From the NCBI RefSeq assembly GCF_963422355.1, contig NC_085093.1, positions 8,258,618-8,322,617 of the forward strand: 64,000 bases of DNA, read 5' to 3'. Made by a program: the position numbers and the translations under genes. How positions within the stretch are numbered: position 1 is the first letter of the stretch; the number at the start of each line of letters is the position of its first letter. Below, in pieces: positions 10,497 to 54,609 of this stretch. The stretch comes from Corticium candelabrum (lineage: Eukaryota > Porifera > Homoscleromorpha > Homosclerophorida > Plakinidae). The notes beneath the pieces were generated by a model. That model ran no database searches and was not told the DNA's origin. It saw nothing but the letters and a program-made list of their open reading frames with translations.

Positions 10497-11180
10497 AGAA
10501 GCACTTCACTGATCGACGTATGCGCAGTAGACGTTAAGGCCTTGGGCTGCGGACCAAACGCTTGCTGTGTTGCATGGCGCATTGTTTTGGTCTTGCTTTC
10601 CGAGGCCAACGACTAGGGCACACAAGAGATGGGTCTAGATGCTTCAGGCGACTCTAACAGTGAAACAGAACAAGTTACAGTTCATAAGCACCTCAGTCGT
10701 TCGTACATTGTACACTACACATGATCGTCTTGAGTGACTTGCAATCGCTCGGTCTTTCGCACTTTTCTCGTGTTTCTTTCTACAAATGGAGGCCATACTA
10801 CAGTTCAAAAGGGCTTGAGTGATGTGAAAAACACACAGAAACGTGCATCACCGCACATAATCATGTGAACCAAAGTGCCTTCATTCTACACCCAAACCAT
10901 TGCCATATGCATGCTTTCGCCGTCGATTAAAGGGAAGCCAGAAATGCAAAAGCACATTTTACTTTCACTATGCAAATATCAAAGTTTACACAAAGCGGTA
11001 AAACAAAACCTACACATAATGAACGTTATTTGAAGAAAACGTCTTGTACGATTTTGTTTTTTTGCGTGATCATAATGCTCAGCTATCAAGTTTGCTCTGA
11101 GATAGCACCAAACTTCCCAACTTGTAAAAAGACCAGAAATGTTTAGCTAGTACCCGTGCGTCAATCGGTGACGTGCTCCT
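10497..11180. mobile_element. 684-bp TTAA-flanked inverted-repeat element
   Basis: The left end AGAAGCACTTCACTGATCGACG matches the reverse complement of the right end (AGGAGCACGTCACCGATTGACG). TTAA stands at 10493-10496 and 11181-11184. There is no coding frame. It is a non-autonomous, piggyBac-like MITE and unrelated in sequence to the 4731 element. The 10131-10492 stretch before it holds nothing I recognise. Confidence 0.7.
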
Positions 11181-11184
11181 TTAA

Positions 11185-12178
11185 GTGCATGTACTAACAA
11201 GGTATCAGCAGAAACAGCTCCCTAGTAATGCTACATCTCTACTAGACATTCACACACTTTCACATGATGGGGAAAACAGACACACACACCATATTGTTGC
11301 ATTTAAAGAGCCGACCTTGAATACTAGCCGATCTCCAACAAAAGCCGAAAATCGAAGACCTTGTGCTGGGTACAAGGCAGTTACATTTAGAAGCTGAGCT
11401 CTTGTTAAAGATGCACAGCTCGGGCACATGCATGGTCAAGTGCAAGTGCGCGTGTGTCTGGTTCGTTCAATGACACCGACACTGATGACAAAGAAGCTAA
11501 TGCTCTTGAAACCGGCATCTCGTGGTAGTCATTTCTATACCTAAATTAGTTAAGTAATGTGTTCAAATGGCATATAAGCCTGCCTTAAATACGAGCCTGA
11601 ATTCCAATTCGGCTTATACAGAAATAATCACGAGTTCTATATGAATGATAGATTTGTCACACCTAAAAGGTATAATTCCCTCTTGGGGCAAACATAAAAA
11701 CAACTAAGACACAAGACATACAGCTGACAGATTACAAAATACACCAGCTACAACAGACAGCACAGACTACAATATATCTATGCCATTCCTACATGCAACT
11801 TTTATCTACAGTTAATACAAATAGACCTCTCACTAAATAATTAACTGACTGTCCTGCTCTTTGCAAATATTTAAGCTTCATGTCATATATATGTGACAAT
11901 ATGGTAAACAGAAGTGCAAAAAGAAGACAGATAATATATAACACTAAAAAAGAGAGCCATGAGAATGTGTCTAGTACAGAAAGATACACCAACGACCTCA
12001 TTCCTCAAAACTACAGCTGACAACACATACATAATATATTATCATATTATATCGTGGTTCCACAGCATAGGCAAATACTACAGAAATTCCTGGGAAACAT
12101 TCAGTACTGAAAGACCAAACGTATGCCAACAGATAACCACAGCAAACTCATTCACAAACAGTGTTAGCAAAACTGTAC
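11185..12178. other. Intergenic or downstream CASKIN sequence, no gene recognised
   Basis: It is AT-rich sequence with only short chance frames. It would contain the CASKIN 3' UTR, or further 3' exons if the candidate exon at 12179-12250 is real. The 11640-11800 part has a faint resemblance to stretches near 14240 and 35590 (ACAAGACAC..., GCTACAGA...), perhaps old LINE 3' ends, but I could not confirm this. Confidence 0.4.
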
Positions 12179-12250
12179 CTGGACTCTTATGTTTCTTTTG
12201 AACAACTGGCGACCTGAGAGCTGTTTTAATAGCCTCTTCCAGAGATAGAT
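12179..12250 (-). CDS. Candidate extra 3' exon of CASKIN
   Basis: A CTAG acceptor and a G|GTACAG donor bound 72 bp that read DLSLEEAIKTALRSPVVQKK and beyond. The phase fits a donor at GGAAG|GTCTGA inside the last exon, 10 codons before its stop. If it is used, the protein gains a different C-terminus with further exons downstream that I could not identify. The simpler reading is that translation ends at 12300. Confidence 0.3.
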
Positions 12251-12299
12251 CTAGAGAAATGTCCACCCAAAAAATTAGAAGAAACTACTCCCGGGAAAT

Positions 12300-44476
<32,177 letters not shown>

Positions 44477-44874
44477 TTCGAACTTGAGCAGGATGCTTGT
44501 CCTTCAGTGGGGACTCTGTACACAAAATTATTAATTTAAATTTAGCTAGCACTCTCGCGTCAACGAGTCAGCCCACCTTCTAATTTTAAGAAAGACAAGT
44601 TGAAACTAGACGAACTTCGCGTGGTCTTCATGCATCACTAAGCCACGCCTATCAACGGCGATCACGCGACCATATCTTTGAATAACATGAGGTAATACAT
44701 TATATTGGTTATAGTTTCTATATCAATGCTTTAGAATATAATCCAGAAGTGCGTTTGAAAATTATTGCGAAGCTTTTTGTGTCCACCAAGTGGCAATCTG
44801 TGCCCTCGAGACTTAGTCTAGACATCCCGTATTATGTTACCCGTATATTTCAGTCTACAAATTTCGCGCCAAAG
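44477..44874. promoter_or_regulatory. Divergent CASKIN/USP1 promoter region
   Basis: Only 398 bp separate the two start codons. The stretch is CpG-richer than its surroundings in two patches (CTCTCGCGTCAACGAG near 44562; CAACGGCGATCACGCGACC near 44654) and has no clear TATA box for either gene. It must hold both transcription starts, unless there are remote 5' UTR exons. Confidence 0.6.
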
Positions 44875-45273
44875 ATGGCTTCTGGAGATACTGAAGGTAA
44901 AAAGCAGCGAAAAAGAAAGAGGCTACCGCTGTCGTTGAAAGAAAGAAATGAGGACGCCACGATCGCGAATGAGTCAGATCTATCTCTTTCGTCATTACCC
45001 AACGTCTTTGAGAAGTGGAGAAAAGGTTGCAAGGAAGCAAAACGGCCAGAAATGCATTCTGATGCTAGATTCTCCGTACCGCCTCCGTTTTCAGCTCTGG
45101 GTAATTTGGGCAACACTTGCTACTTGAACTCTGTTCTGCAGATGTTGAGATATTGTCGTGGTTTCGTTGATTCACTGAAACAGTTGAATATCCAAGCCGA
45201 GAAACTTAACGGTCGACAAGAATCTTTGCTGTCATGTGCAAAGCAACATCGTCTTGCCAGCGCGCTGTGTGAG
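44875..45273 (+). CDS. USP1: USP1 exon 1: N-terminus and catalytic Cys box
   Basis: It has 133 codons, ends ASALCE and is followed by a GTTAGT donor. The next exon is 5.6 kb away across an intron full of mobile elements. Confidence 0.9.
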
Positions 45274-48200
45274 GTTAGTGGTGTATTTTTAGGTAAATCC
45301 AGAGCGCATGTGTAGGACAAGGTGTTCCATAATATAGATGTAGTGTCACCGTGTGTCTGTGTGTGTGTCTGTGTGTGTCAGACCTGCCAACCTAGCAGTG
45401 TCAAAATGCGTGAGTTTGCAGGAAAAATATGCGGGAGTTTCAAATTTTGGGACACGCCTACAATAGCATTAATATCAATGAATTTATATCGTACTAAGTG
45501 TTAAATAATATATACTTGCCTCATACTTTCAATGATGGAAATAGCTGATTAAATAAAATAACATATTAATAATATCTAGGCATCAAAATTTAAGTATTTG
45601 CATGCCGGATTGGAGTAGAAGCCATTAATTAATTTAATTATAGTGCAACAAATGTATAACCCATTGATTAATGTGCCAATTAGCGACACACAGTGTCAAC
45701 ACCAATTACTAAACATAATAGTTAATTAGTTAATTAAACAGAGAACTTGTACTGTACGTACTACTGCCTGTGATAAAAATCTAAGAACAAAGTACATGCA
45801 CATTCTTGTGGCTAGTTGGGATATTCTGAATTCTATTTTCTTGTGGCCTTCTTCGATCGTTTTTCCAGCAATACATATGGTAATCAGGTAGCCAGTTCCT
45901 CCCCCTTTTCTACTTCTGACTGACTCCTCCTTCTAAGAATCTATGTCGGTAGTTTGACCAAGTATGTTATGAAAGAGTCGGGTGAAGAGAGGGGCTGGCA
46001 CATAGAAATTGATATTGGGATATCAAGTATGTGTGTACATCAAGTATGTGTGTACACATGCATGTACTAAAACTGTAGGGTACATGTACAGTTACACAGA
46101 ACAGGCACGCCCATCATTTTGGTCACACTCACCAATGGTCAGAATGTGGGAGATTTGATGCCAAATGCGGGTGGGCAGGAGAAGGATCCCAAATGTGGAA
46201 GTCTCCCGCTTAATGCGGGAGAGTTGGCAGCTCTGGTGTGTCTGTTTACCTTAAAAAAATTGGCAGATCTCGAAATCTAGGCGTCACTGATAGTTAATTA
46301 TAATCTGCATGTTCTACAGCTACGAGGCTTATGCATATTATGCTCATTTTATTTTGCATTATGCTATACCGCACTGCTCACCCAATTGTACAATTATGCT
46401 CAAATTATGCTCACACAAGTTGACACATCTTGGCCTAGGTGGCTTGTTAACTATAGGTGCCTGCTCAAGATTCACACACCACTCACGTGCAGACACACCC
46501 ACGCAAACTTAAAACCGTGCCTTTATGCACACATTTATCCATTTACCAGTTTGAGATAGCTTGCTGTTGAACAACAAAGCGATTTCTTGATCTTTTCCTT
46601 GATGCATGTGACCCAAATGGGTAGAGCACAAAGCGCACACTAGAGTGATGCATCTGAACAGACATCTACCATGTATGAAGTTGTAGACTAGCTTATCAGT
46701 GTACCAATGCATATCTGACTTGCAGTTGTTGAACTTCTGTAGAAGAAACACCACTAGCGGCACATCGTCTGTCGCTACAGGTATAGGCTAGTCCTCAATT
46801 CTAGACATCTCTTGTAGCTACCATGTAAAGACAGATGCACGATCTGCATTGCTGGCAGCGTCCAGCACCTCTCCATGGCTTAATTCATGCTCCGAATTTC
46901 AGATGCCAGTATGTGATGCTCTGTGCTCCATCCATTTCCAGGTCACTTGCAACTAGAAAACGATCGAGAAAGCGCTTTGTTGTTCAGCAGCAAGCTGTCT
47001 CAAGATGGTAAATGGTAACTGTGTGGATAAAAACCTAACACACTTGTCGTTAGCTTTCCCAAAATGTCAAGTACGAGTAGCAAAACATGCCCAGGCAGAC
47101 AAGAATGCGATTCGCTTTTTTCTTTGTACTAGGAATAAAGATGATGTCATAGAATGTGGTGCACCCTAAGATGTTCCCTTGTTCTGGTTGATTATGACAC
47201 AACTTGAAATCGTGGCACGTTTCAAGTTTGCGTGGGTGTGCCTGTGCATGCGCGGAGAATCGTGAGCAGGCACCTTTAATTAATTAAAAAGTAAAACAAA
47301 GTAACTTACAACAAATAAGCCAAACTGGCTTGACATTCCAGCGAAAAAGATGCTTAACTAGATTTTAATTAATGTTTGTTCTATGTAACATCACTGCCTC
47401 GTGTAATCTCTAAGTTCTTCGCCATATTGCTTTAGCAGACTAGAAGTCATGAGAGTATACGATGATGTATTGCTCGTAAACTTTGCAATTACGCTCGCTT
47501 TATGCTCGATGCTTGTCAGCACCAATTATGCTCAATTTAAATTCTCGCATAATATACGCAGGCCTAACAGCTACCTTAGTTTTACCATAAATGCAGGGTT
47601 CTTGCTAGAGCGTGGCACTGCGTCCCGCTCCAGTAAGAGTGCACCAATCTCAGAAACAGTAGATAGGAGTCCAAAGTTTGACATCTAGGGAATCTACAAG
47701 AATTCCAAACTACAGCACTAAAACAATATACTACATTTTATTATCATTTCTTATTAAAGGTGACATTAGCCACAAATCCGGGCTCTTACAAAAGAACGAG
47801 GGATAATAGCCTCGCTCTAGGTGTACTTGTGTTGATTGCAGTCCTGGGTGCACTGCCATTGATAGCAGTCCTGGATGCCCTTCCCGTGACATGGAAAGCG
47901 CATCTCTTGTCTGAGAAGTGTAGCACCTAGAATCTACTCTAGACTAGTCATGGCTTTTTGCTTATCAATAACAATGGTCCATGCACATCAATCAACGCCT
48001 GACTAGACAGACTTTCTGTAGCTTCGTCCATGGAACTTGCGCATGTGTACCCTATGAACATTGTTAAGAAGGGCTTGCTGGTGATCTGTTGGTGCCAGGG
48101 CACTTGAACGTATGTTATGTGCAATAGCTACGACGCAACTGTAGACAGCAGATCAGTGTTCTAGCCAGGATTTTGTGCCAACCGCCACTAATTTTAATAA

Positions 48201-49249
48201 TAGCCACGTCCATAATTGCTTTTGATGGCATGCTCACAAACATTATACTGTATTCAAACCTAACAATTACAATACACTACTTACATTTTCTATAACCATA
48301 TCAAAGCAAACCAGTATGTCTATGCTCTAGGTCATAGCAATATGGTCCATAGGAAACTTTCTTTTCTTTTCTTTTCTGAGTGCCATACTTGCAATACTTT
48401 ACTAAAGTCAAATCAGTACTAGAGGAACCATCTAGCTAGAGAAATTCTCATTAGTTGAACCAAAGTTTCATTTTTTAAACATCCAGGAACATCTGTCTTT
48501 ATTATAACTGTTATTTGCTAAAATCACGATCGCTATCAGCTGAAAAGGATGGCTAAAGCCCAATTAATCCGGTATTTTTCAGTAGGTTGGTCAAGTTTTC
48601 AGTGTTGTGTTCAACTGTTGTGAAGAGTACAAATTGGATATTCACTGGTGACATATTTAGTGTAGATATTAATTGGACTGTTGTTGGATGTTTGAATTGG
48701 ATATCGATCAGAGACTAGAATACTATTGAGAGGTTTGAAGTCACCCCATATTCTGATAGCTCCACTATGGTCACAGTGGGAAACGCACAATGAGTCGTGT
48801 TGACCGGTTCTATGACACCATTCATAACGTTTCTTGCTAGTTCAGTATCTATTTGTGCTCTAAGATGTAATGGCGGTCTCCTGAATGGAAAAACTTTTAT
48901 TTCAGCTTCAGGAGGTACACGAATCTCAACGATGTGACTTCAAACAAGACTGAAAACCTTTCTAACAATTTCTTTACTTGTGTCTCTCTTTTAGTCACTT
49001 CCGTCAACATTACACTAGATCTGCTTCCTACTGACTTGAGATAGTCAAACAGTAGCCAAACCAATCTTCCTCGTCTAATCCATACCCAAGAGATTGGAAC
49101 GCTGGCCTCGTCTCACATAAAATTGAAATGAAACAACTTTGCTGCAAAAGCAAACCTTGATCTTCAAAACATTTCTTAATCTCCCTCTCCCTCTCCCTCT
49201 CCCTCTCCCTCTCCCTCTCCCTCTCCCTCTCCCTCTCTCTCTCTCTCTC

Positions 49250-49303
<54 letters not shown>

Positions 49304-52300
49304 TCTCTCTCTCTTTATTAACAATACTTCTCATCAAATACAGAAACGGTAGCATACAATGTCATATAGGCTAAAGTGAAATAACTACAGGTAAGCAAAA
49401 AACGATAACTGTAGGTTCTAATTACAAGAAAAGGAACAGAAAAATCTACATAAAGTCTACTCCAAAATGGCGAACAGTAACTGTATTACAAGTGTTTGGC
49501 CTTGATGGCTGCTGTCTTTCGATGATGGTATTGACCTTGTTGGACAGGATCCTTGCATTACCTTTTTGTAAACAAACCGACAGACGGCGTCGCCACTCGT
49601 TTAGAAACTCTTCTGGTGAGTATCCTGCTAACGGTGCTGCAAATCTTGACACTTACTTCAGTGTCTCTCTTGCTGACTCTCCCAAACGACCAAATACTTT
49701 CAATGAGAATGGGCGAAATAGATAGCCTAGATCAGTAGACATTTGCAAATATTTGTTGTTCTTGATACAGTCTTGTTCTGCTGCTGCAAACCCTGCTGTT
49801 GTACAACTTTGACTAATATAATTCTGAGCCCAATGATGAGCGATGGTTATGTCCAGCAATAGCTTCTTGCCATTGTCAAAGTCGTACACAGCAATGTCTG
49901 GACGTTGTTTGCCTTCAAATTGTTCAGTTAGTTCTTTCCTGCATCGCAAACCAACTGAGGATAACATTTGATATACTCTGTCTAAGACTCAATCGTGTCG
50001 ATGAATAGCACCTCCTCCCCACTTGCATGTAAGAAGATGGTATTCAAAGTTATCAATTGGCTCTCCACACTGTGCAATACAGCTGTCTATAGCTCTAAGA
50101 GCTGGCAAAGATGCACCAAGTTGCAATAAAGAAGCCATGCAAACTTCTGCATTGCTCAATGTGTAATCCTGCGAACTAGGTATTGCGTCTAGCCAGCAGC
50201 CAGCGGTAGGTTCTCCACAGCTGATCACTCTGGCCATGTCTTTCTTAGATTGACAGTCTTGCAAGAATTGATGAAAATTCTTGTCTTTAATAAGCTTATA
50301 GATGCGAGGCACAAGAGAAACGCTTGGAAAAATGTATTGGAAGAAACCGGGCTCCTTGCTGCCAAAGAATGTAAAAGCGTCTCTGTGACTATTTGGTGCG
50401 GGACAAAATGAAAACCAAATCACAGACTTTTGTATTCATGGTATTATGATGAGCATGCACACAGTGGTTCATTGCGGACGCTCATCAAATTATATTGTAA
50501 ATGGTACAGTGTGAGCGTCAGCATTTTAACACCTACTCGGCGTCTTTGCCAGCGTTCTCACGAGCGTCATCAGCATCATATTGTAAATCAGGCTTTAAAT
50601 TTGAACCACGTATGAATATATTTAATTTGAACTTTGTGCAATGGAGTCTGAGAGCAGTTGAAACAGTGCTCATTTAACTATAGTCTAATTCCAGTGTTAG
50701 ACCGGATTATTTTTCTTTCAATTAACAGACATGATAAGATAGCTAAACTAGTTTTCATATTGCACAATGACATCGTGCTTGTATTATTTGATAACACATC
50801 AGCAGAACAGTAATCTCTATTATTAATTATTGCAGCTTTATGGCAAAATGGAGGAAGTCGAGATGGTTTACAGGAAAGACCTAGAAAGTCACAACTCAAT
50901 TTATCTGTCTATTCAACCTGTAGATGTCATTCATGCACTAAGGTAAGTTGGTTTGTATCTTGTCTGCCTGACAGTAAAAGTATGATTGTTATTTAAAGGG
51001 AAAGACATCCTACATTTACTGCTTTTGCACAACATGATGCTCAAGAACTCTTGAGATGTTTGCTGTCGTATCTTCAAGAACTAAGTGAACGATGTAGGAG
51101 ATCACTTAAAAATCAAGTAGATTGGAGTGACACAACAAATGGCACTGACATCAGTGATATGGACACAGCAGAGCATTTCACCGATTATGGTCGGAATGGT
51201 ATCAATTCAGTGGCGTTGGAGTCACCACTTGCAGCTAATGCTGCTTGTTTAAGTAAGGAAGTGACCAGTGAGGCTGATTTTGTTGTTGGGATGTTTCAAG
51301 GTGGTTTAGTTTTCACAACCAAATGTCTGGAATGTGAGAGTAGTAGTGGCCGTCATGAGAAATTTCTTGATGTTAGTGTTCCAGTCAAACGTTTCAAGTC
51401 ATCTCCAGAGACACCAAGAAAACAGACAGCTGTGGGACAGAACTCACTGAACTGGTCATTGAAGCAGTTCACTAAACCAGAGCGTCTCACAGGAGAAGAC
51501 AAGTACTACTGTGGAGTGTGCAACAGACATTCAGAGGCAGAAATTAGCATGTGTTTTGATAAACTTCCTCCTATACTCACAATTCACTTAAAGAGGTTTA
51601 CAGCTTTGGCTGGAGGGTAAGTGCACTATGACTGAGCATTTGTGAGGTATGTGAAGTGGAATTTGTTTGATGTGGCTGTGGTATGTACAAGCCCCTGGGT
51701 TTGCATTGAATGGTGGAATGCAATACGCTTGTTTGTGCACTTTTATGAAATACCCAGGACTGGTGTTTCAACAGGGGTTAATGTGGTACAAAATTTGACT
51801 GCACGCTAGACAAGAGACTTGCAAGTTGCTTCACTCGTCAATTATGTACACACCGGTATCTGTTCATGTGATCGTCCAGCTACATAAAAACTACAGCAAG
51901 TCACCTGCAGTGAAGACTTAATTAAAGTCTGGCTGTTCTGAAAGTTCTAGATCGTTTTCCTTCTGTTCTGTGACATCTGCTGGCATTGGCCCAGTTGCTT
52001 CCGCTGATTTGTAGTTTGTCTTTACTTGGGTAGAGAAGATATTTGACGTGCTCCTCAGTGCTTTTGTCTTCATGCCGGTTATTAGAGCATCGTTCATGCC
52101 ATCAATGTTGGTAGTGATTCCTGCACTTGAAAGAATATATCATAGTTAAGTTTCAAATGAATGGCTGAGTAGGCACCTCAGCTGTAGGTTGAAAAAACCT
52201 CGCTTGTACGCATGCACCTGAAGGCAGGGTGGGTCTAATTCAGTCTGGTTTTTATTAATTAAGAACAGTACTTAGTACTAAGAATTGAAGCCCAGGGCTT

Positions 52301-53171
52301 GAATTTTGGTGTGGTTTGTATTTGGACAGATACAGTATGTAAGGGTTTCATTTTTGTAGGTCAAGGTTTTCATTTTATATGCAAATTAGCAGCAACTTTG
52401 TCATTGATTTTTATGAAACAAAATTAGGTATTGTAAATCAAGAAATTTTTAAAGTCAATTAATTTTTGCTTAGTTTTGCCACTTTCTGTTTTGCCACTTT
52501 CTCAAAATGGCAAAATTAATACAACAATGAAATTAAATGACAGCGATATATAATTGACGATATTGTTATACATTAATGCTGCAATTACAACGTTAACTTC
52601 TTTGTGTAGAGGTCAGTCTCTGGGCTTTGTGACCAAACTCAGTGGAAATCTAGCTACTCCAATGCATTTGCGACTACATCAGTGGTGCACCAGGGACTGT
52701 GAGAATAAAAATCAAACATATGAACTCCTTGGTGTTATTATGCATAATGGTTGTGGTACTGGTAGTGGTCACTACCTCACATATGTTAGAGCATCAGGTG
52801 AAGCAGAGAAGTGGATGGTCGGAGAAAATTCTGTTGCTGCTTCTGAATTGAAAGAGAACTTTGAGAAATCGCTTGAGACAGTAACTGAAGATTATGTGTT
52901 GAAGGATGATGCAGATACTTCTCCGATTTCAGGCTCACAGTCTGTTGAGTGTGCAAGAGTTTTTTCAAGTAGCTTGTCTGGAGTAAGTGACATAGAACTA
53001 GATATTACCGCTTATGCTTCTCTGTGGAAATGGCTAAGATTTGATGACTGTGATGTGGAAATCATATCTCATGCTGACTTTCTGAGAGCCATCTCACCTA
53101 GCTCAGTGGTGACTTCCACACCTTACATATTGTTTTATCAATTCTGTTGTAACAGTGGAGCATACATGTAG
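44875..53171 (+). CDS. USP1: USP1 orthologue, ubiquitin-specific protease, 4 exons
   Basis: Exons 44875-45273, 50836-50942, 50999-51616 and 52610-53171 sum to 1686 nt (561 residues), with all phases and GT/AG sites consistent. The Cys box is LGNLGNTCYLNSVLQML (Cys about 82). QHDAQELLRC follows, then GLVFTTKCLECESSSGRHEK with FLDVSVPV, closest to USP1 (CLECESLTERREDFQDISVPV). Next come the CxxC zinc pair in YYCGVC, HLKRF, the His box GSGHYLTYV (His about 429) and RFDD near the end. USP1 with UAF1 removes ubiquitin from PCNA and FANCD2 in DNA repair. It is shorter than human USP1 (785). The start at 44875 was chosen over 44749 because KRKRLPLSL soon after it resembles the USP1 N-terminus. Confidence 0.93.
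45379..46235. mobile_element. Inverted-end element in a (GT)n tract, ~857 bp
   Basis: The left end CAGACCTGCCAACCT pairs with the right end (reverse complement CAGAGCTGCCAACTC), with AATGCGKGAG motifs inside both ends. GT repeats on both sides hide the exact target duplication. There is no coding frame. It is in USP1 intron 1. Confidence 0.65.
46455..47275. mobile_element. Foldback element in USP1 intron 1, ~820 bp
   Basis: The left end AGGTGCCTGCTCAAGATTC pairs with the right end (reverse complement AGGTGCCTGCTCACGATTC). The inverted arms extend about 300 bp, including a CAGCTTGCTGCTGAACAACA-type block. There is no coding frame and no clear duplication. Confidence 0.7.
47276..49179. other. 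USP1 intron 1, part: nothing recognised
   Basis: Short frames only. Confidence 0.4.
49180..49313. repeat. (CCCTCT)n / (CT)n tract at the 3' end of copy B3
   Basis: CCCTCT hexamers fill 49180-49234, then CT repeats run to 49313. On the minus strand the tract follows AATAAAG directly, so it forms the 3' tail of the family B copy. Confidence 0.9.
49314..50423 (-). pseudogene. Family B retrotransposon, C-terminal half (copy B3)
   Basis: One frame runs 50423-49446 with two in-frame stops (TGA near 49989, TAA near 49653). It reads CGEPTAGCWLDAIPSSQDYT, CGEPIDNFEYHLLTCKWGGG with AIHRHD (zinc knuckle), QRPDIAVYDFDNGKKLLLDI (nuclease-like RPD...D pattern) and EWRRRLSVCLQKGNARIL. The RT domain is missing. 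The 3' UTR ends AATAAAG and (GA)n. It lies antisense in USP1 intron 1. Confidence 0.8.
50490..50592. repeat. ~100-bp dispersed repeat
   Basis: The segment with GTAAATGGTACAGTGTGAGC, AACACCTACTCGGCGTC and ATCATATTGTAAATC recurs inverted at 63604-63697. ATATTGTAAAT occurs at both of its ends. Confidence 0.6.
50836..51616 (+). CDS. USP1: USP1 exons 2-3: middle of the catalytic domain
   Basis: Exon 2 (50836-50942) reads LYGKMEEVEMVYRKDLESHN and ends at a GTAAGT donor. Exon 3 (50999-51616) holds HDAQELL, the ECESSSGRHEKF zinc-finger region, YYCGVCNRHSEAEISMCFDK and ILTIHLKRF. The intron between them is only 56 bp. Confidence 0.92.
51617..52609. other. USP1 intron 3: nothing recognised
   Basis: It is a 993-bp AT-rich intron without a recognisable element. 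Confidence 0.5.
52610..53171 (+). CDS. USP1: USP1 exon 4: His box and C-terminus
   Basis: After a TGTGTAG acceptor it reads GQSLGFVTKLSGN, ELLGVIMHNGCGTGSGHYLT (catalytic His), WLRFDDCDVEII and SPSSVVTSTPYILFYQFC to a stop. USP1 ends the same way (SPTSTPYLLFYKKL). Confidence 0.92.
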
Positions 53172-54030
53172 TTTGTTTATACCTTATTGAAAGATGGCTT
53201 TGTTCTTAATGGAAATCATATTATGTTTAAACGTAATTTAATTTAAATTTTACTTGATGAAATCCACATTCTGTTTGTAAGAACAGCAACTTATTGAGAA
53301 GAGACTGCAAGCCCACTTGTTTATAATTGTTTTCTTGTACAGCATGAACGGTAATTTGAAATGTGTATACCTGTTCTACAATACATGTGTTGTATCAAAG
53401 CCCATCAAAACAATTCCTACTATCGTTCTGGTGACAACTGTTGCTCTGGTGAGAATCACGATTTTCCTTTTTTCTCACTTCTCTTCCTGTCTCTTTTTCT
53501 GTTTTGCTTCTCTCATTCCTTTTCCTTTATGATACATATTGGTGGATGTTAATTATCTTGAATGTTAATTCAATTATAGCTTTGAAACAGGTACATACAT
53601 CGCAGTAACATGTACAGTACTTGTGCATATGAAATGCACAAGTAGAAGGTAATTATATTTAGTTAAACATTTTGAATAGTTTAGATATTTTTTGCAACTC
53701 AAGGCATGTAGCAGACCATCCAGCACAAGCTACTCACTGCCCATGCATAGAGCTCTTAACATTTTTACAATCTATTGCCAATAAATAAATAAATAATATA
53801 AATTCAGTTAAGTTTGCGACTTCCACATGTTATAGCTCTGGCACTAGAAGATAGGGTTGCATTTTTGTAAGAGTTGCGCTTTGCAATTGCTTTTTACCAC
53901 CTAAATTTTTTATTATGAAGTCCTATTCATTGAACATTCTTTCACAACAGTAGAGTCATTCATTTTAGGCAATTGTAAGCGTTGAACTATTTTTTTCGTC
54001 TGCTCAGCTACTACAGTCGAGTACCGAGTA
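53172..54030. other. USP1 3' flank, no gene
   Basis: It is AT-rich. An AATAAATAAATAAAT run at 53780 is the best polyadenylation candidate. Confidence 0.45.
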
Positions 54031-54033
54031 GTC

Positions 54034-54422
54034 AATGGCTACCACTCCATGGTTTGGGGGTTCAAACCCCAGTGACGACAGTAAATTGTGAAACTTGTCT
54101 GTCTTTCTTTCTCATGTTTCTCTAGCTTTATCCATGAGACTATGACTCGTTTCAGTCGTTGGGGAGTTTCTGTGGTCTGGCGAACGGTCTGTTGACGATG
54201 ACGTCCAGTGCTTTCCTGGTGGTTGTTGATATCCGCTAGGCGTGCTGTATCGAGTACGCGGTCACCGTAATGCCTGCAATCTATATGGAATTGGCTAGTC
54301 ATTGATCGCCGTATGGACTACACGGAAACATGTACCCCGCTGGGCTCACCTGCCGGGTTGGTGGGCGCCCAGATGGGGGTAAAGACCCCACTTGCCATTA
54401 TGGAGGGGCATAGCGATACATA
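54034..54422 (+). mobile_element. tRNA-like SINE, copy 1
   Basis: It is ~390 bp, shared with 56736-57143. It has a B box (GGGGGTTCAAACCCC at 54056) near its head. The head before ATGGCTACC is replaced by other sequence, so the A box is lost in this copy. The 3' part, ending at ATGGAGGGGCATAGCGATAC, is conserved between copies. It joins directly to a family C 3' tail at 54430. Confidence 0.7.
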
Positions 54423-54429
54423 TGCTCCA

Positions 54430-54605
54430 GGTCATCACAACCTGCAGCACTTACAGAAAACAGTGCTTCTGGGATCTACTCGGATCTTTTGTAAAGTCAT
54501 GTCTTCTTCCTAGACAGCCGTGATGGTCTAAGTACTTCTGAAGCAGGGTTTGCTTTCCGGTACTTGTAATAGACTTTACAAACCAGACTGATCTGGTTGA
54601 GCACA
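54430..54605 (+). mobile_element. Family C 3' UTR fragment
   Basis: The segment repeats almost exactly at 56537-56712, just after the family C stop codon. It is therefore a severely 5'-truncated element lying head-to-tail before the larger copy. Confidence 0.8.
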
Positions 54606-54609
54606 ACAC

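Noticed and set aside
44749..44874. Upstream in-frame USP1 start
   Set aside because: The extra 42 residues have no USP1 similarity. ATG at 44875 fits the family N-terminus better, although 44749 cannot be excluded.
49028..49324. Arg/Glu-rich frame
   Set aside because: It is the antisense of the CCCTCT/CT tract.
54040..54080. tRNA gene at the SINE head
   Set aside because: The sequence has pol III box similarity only, is part of a ~390-bp repeat and lacks proper stems.
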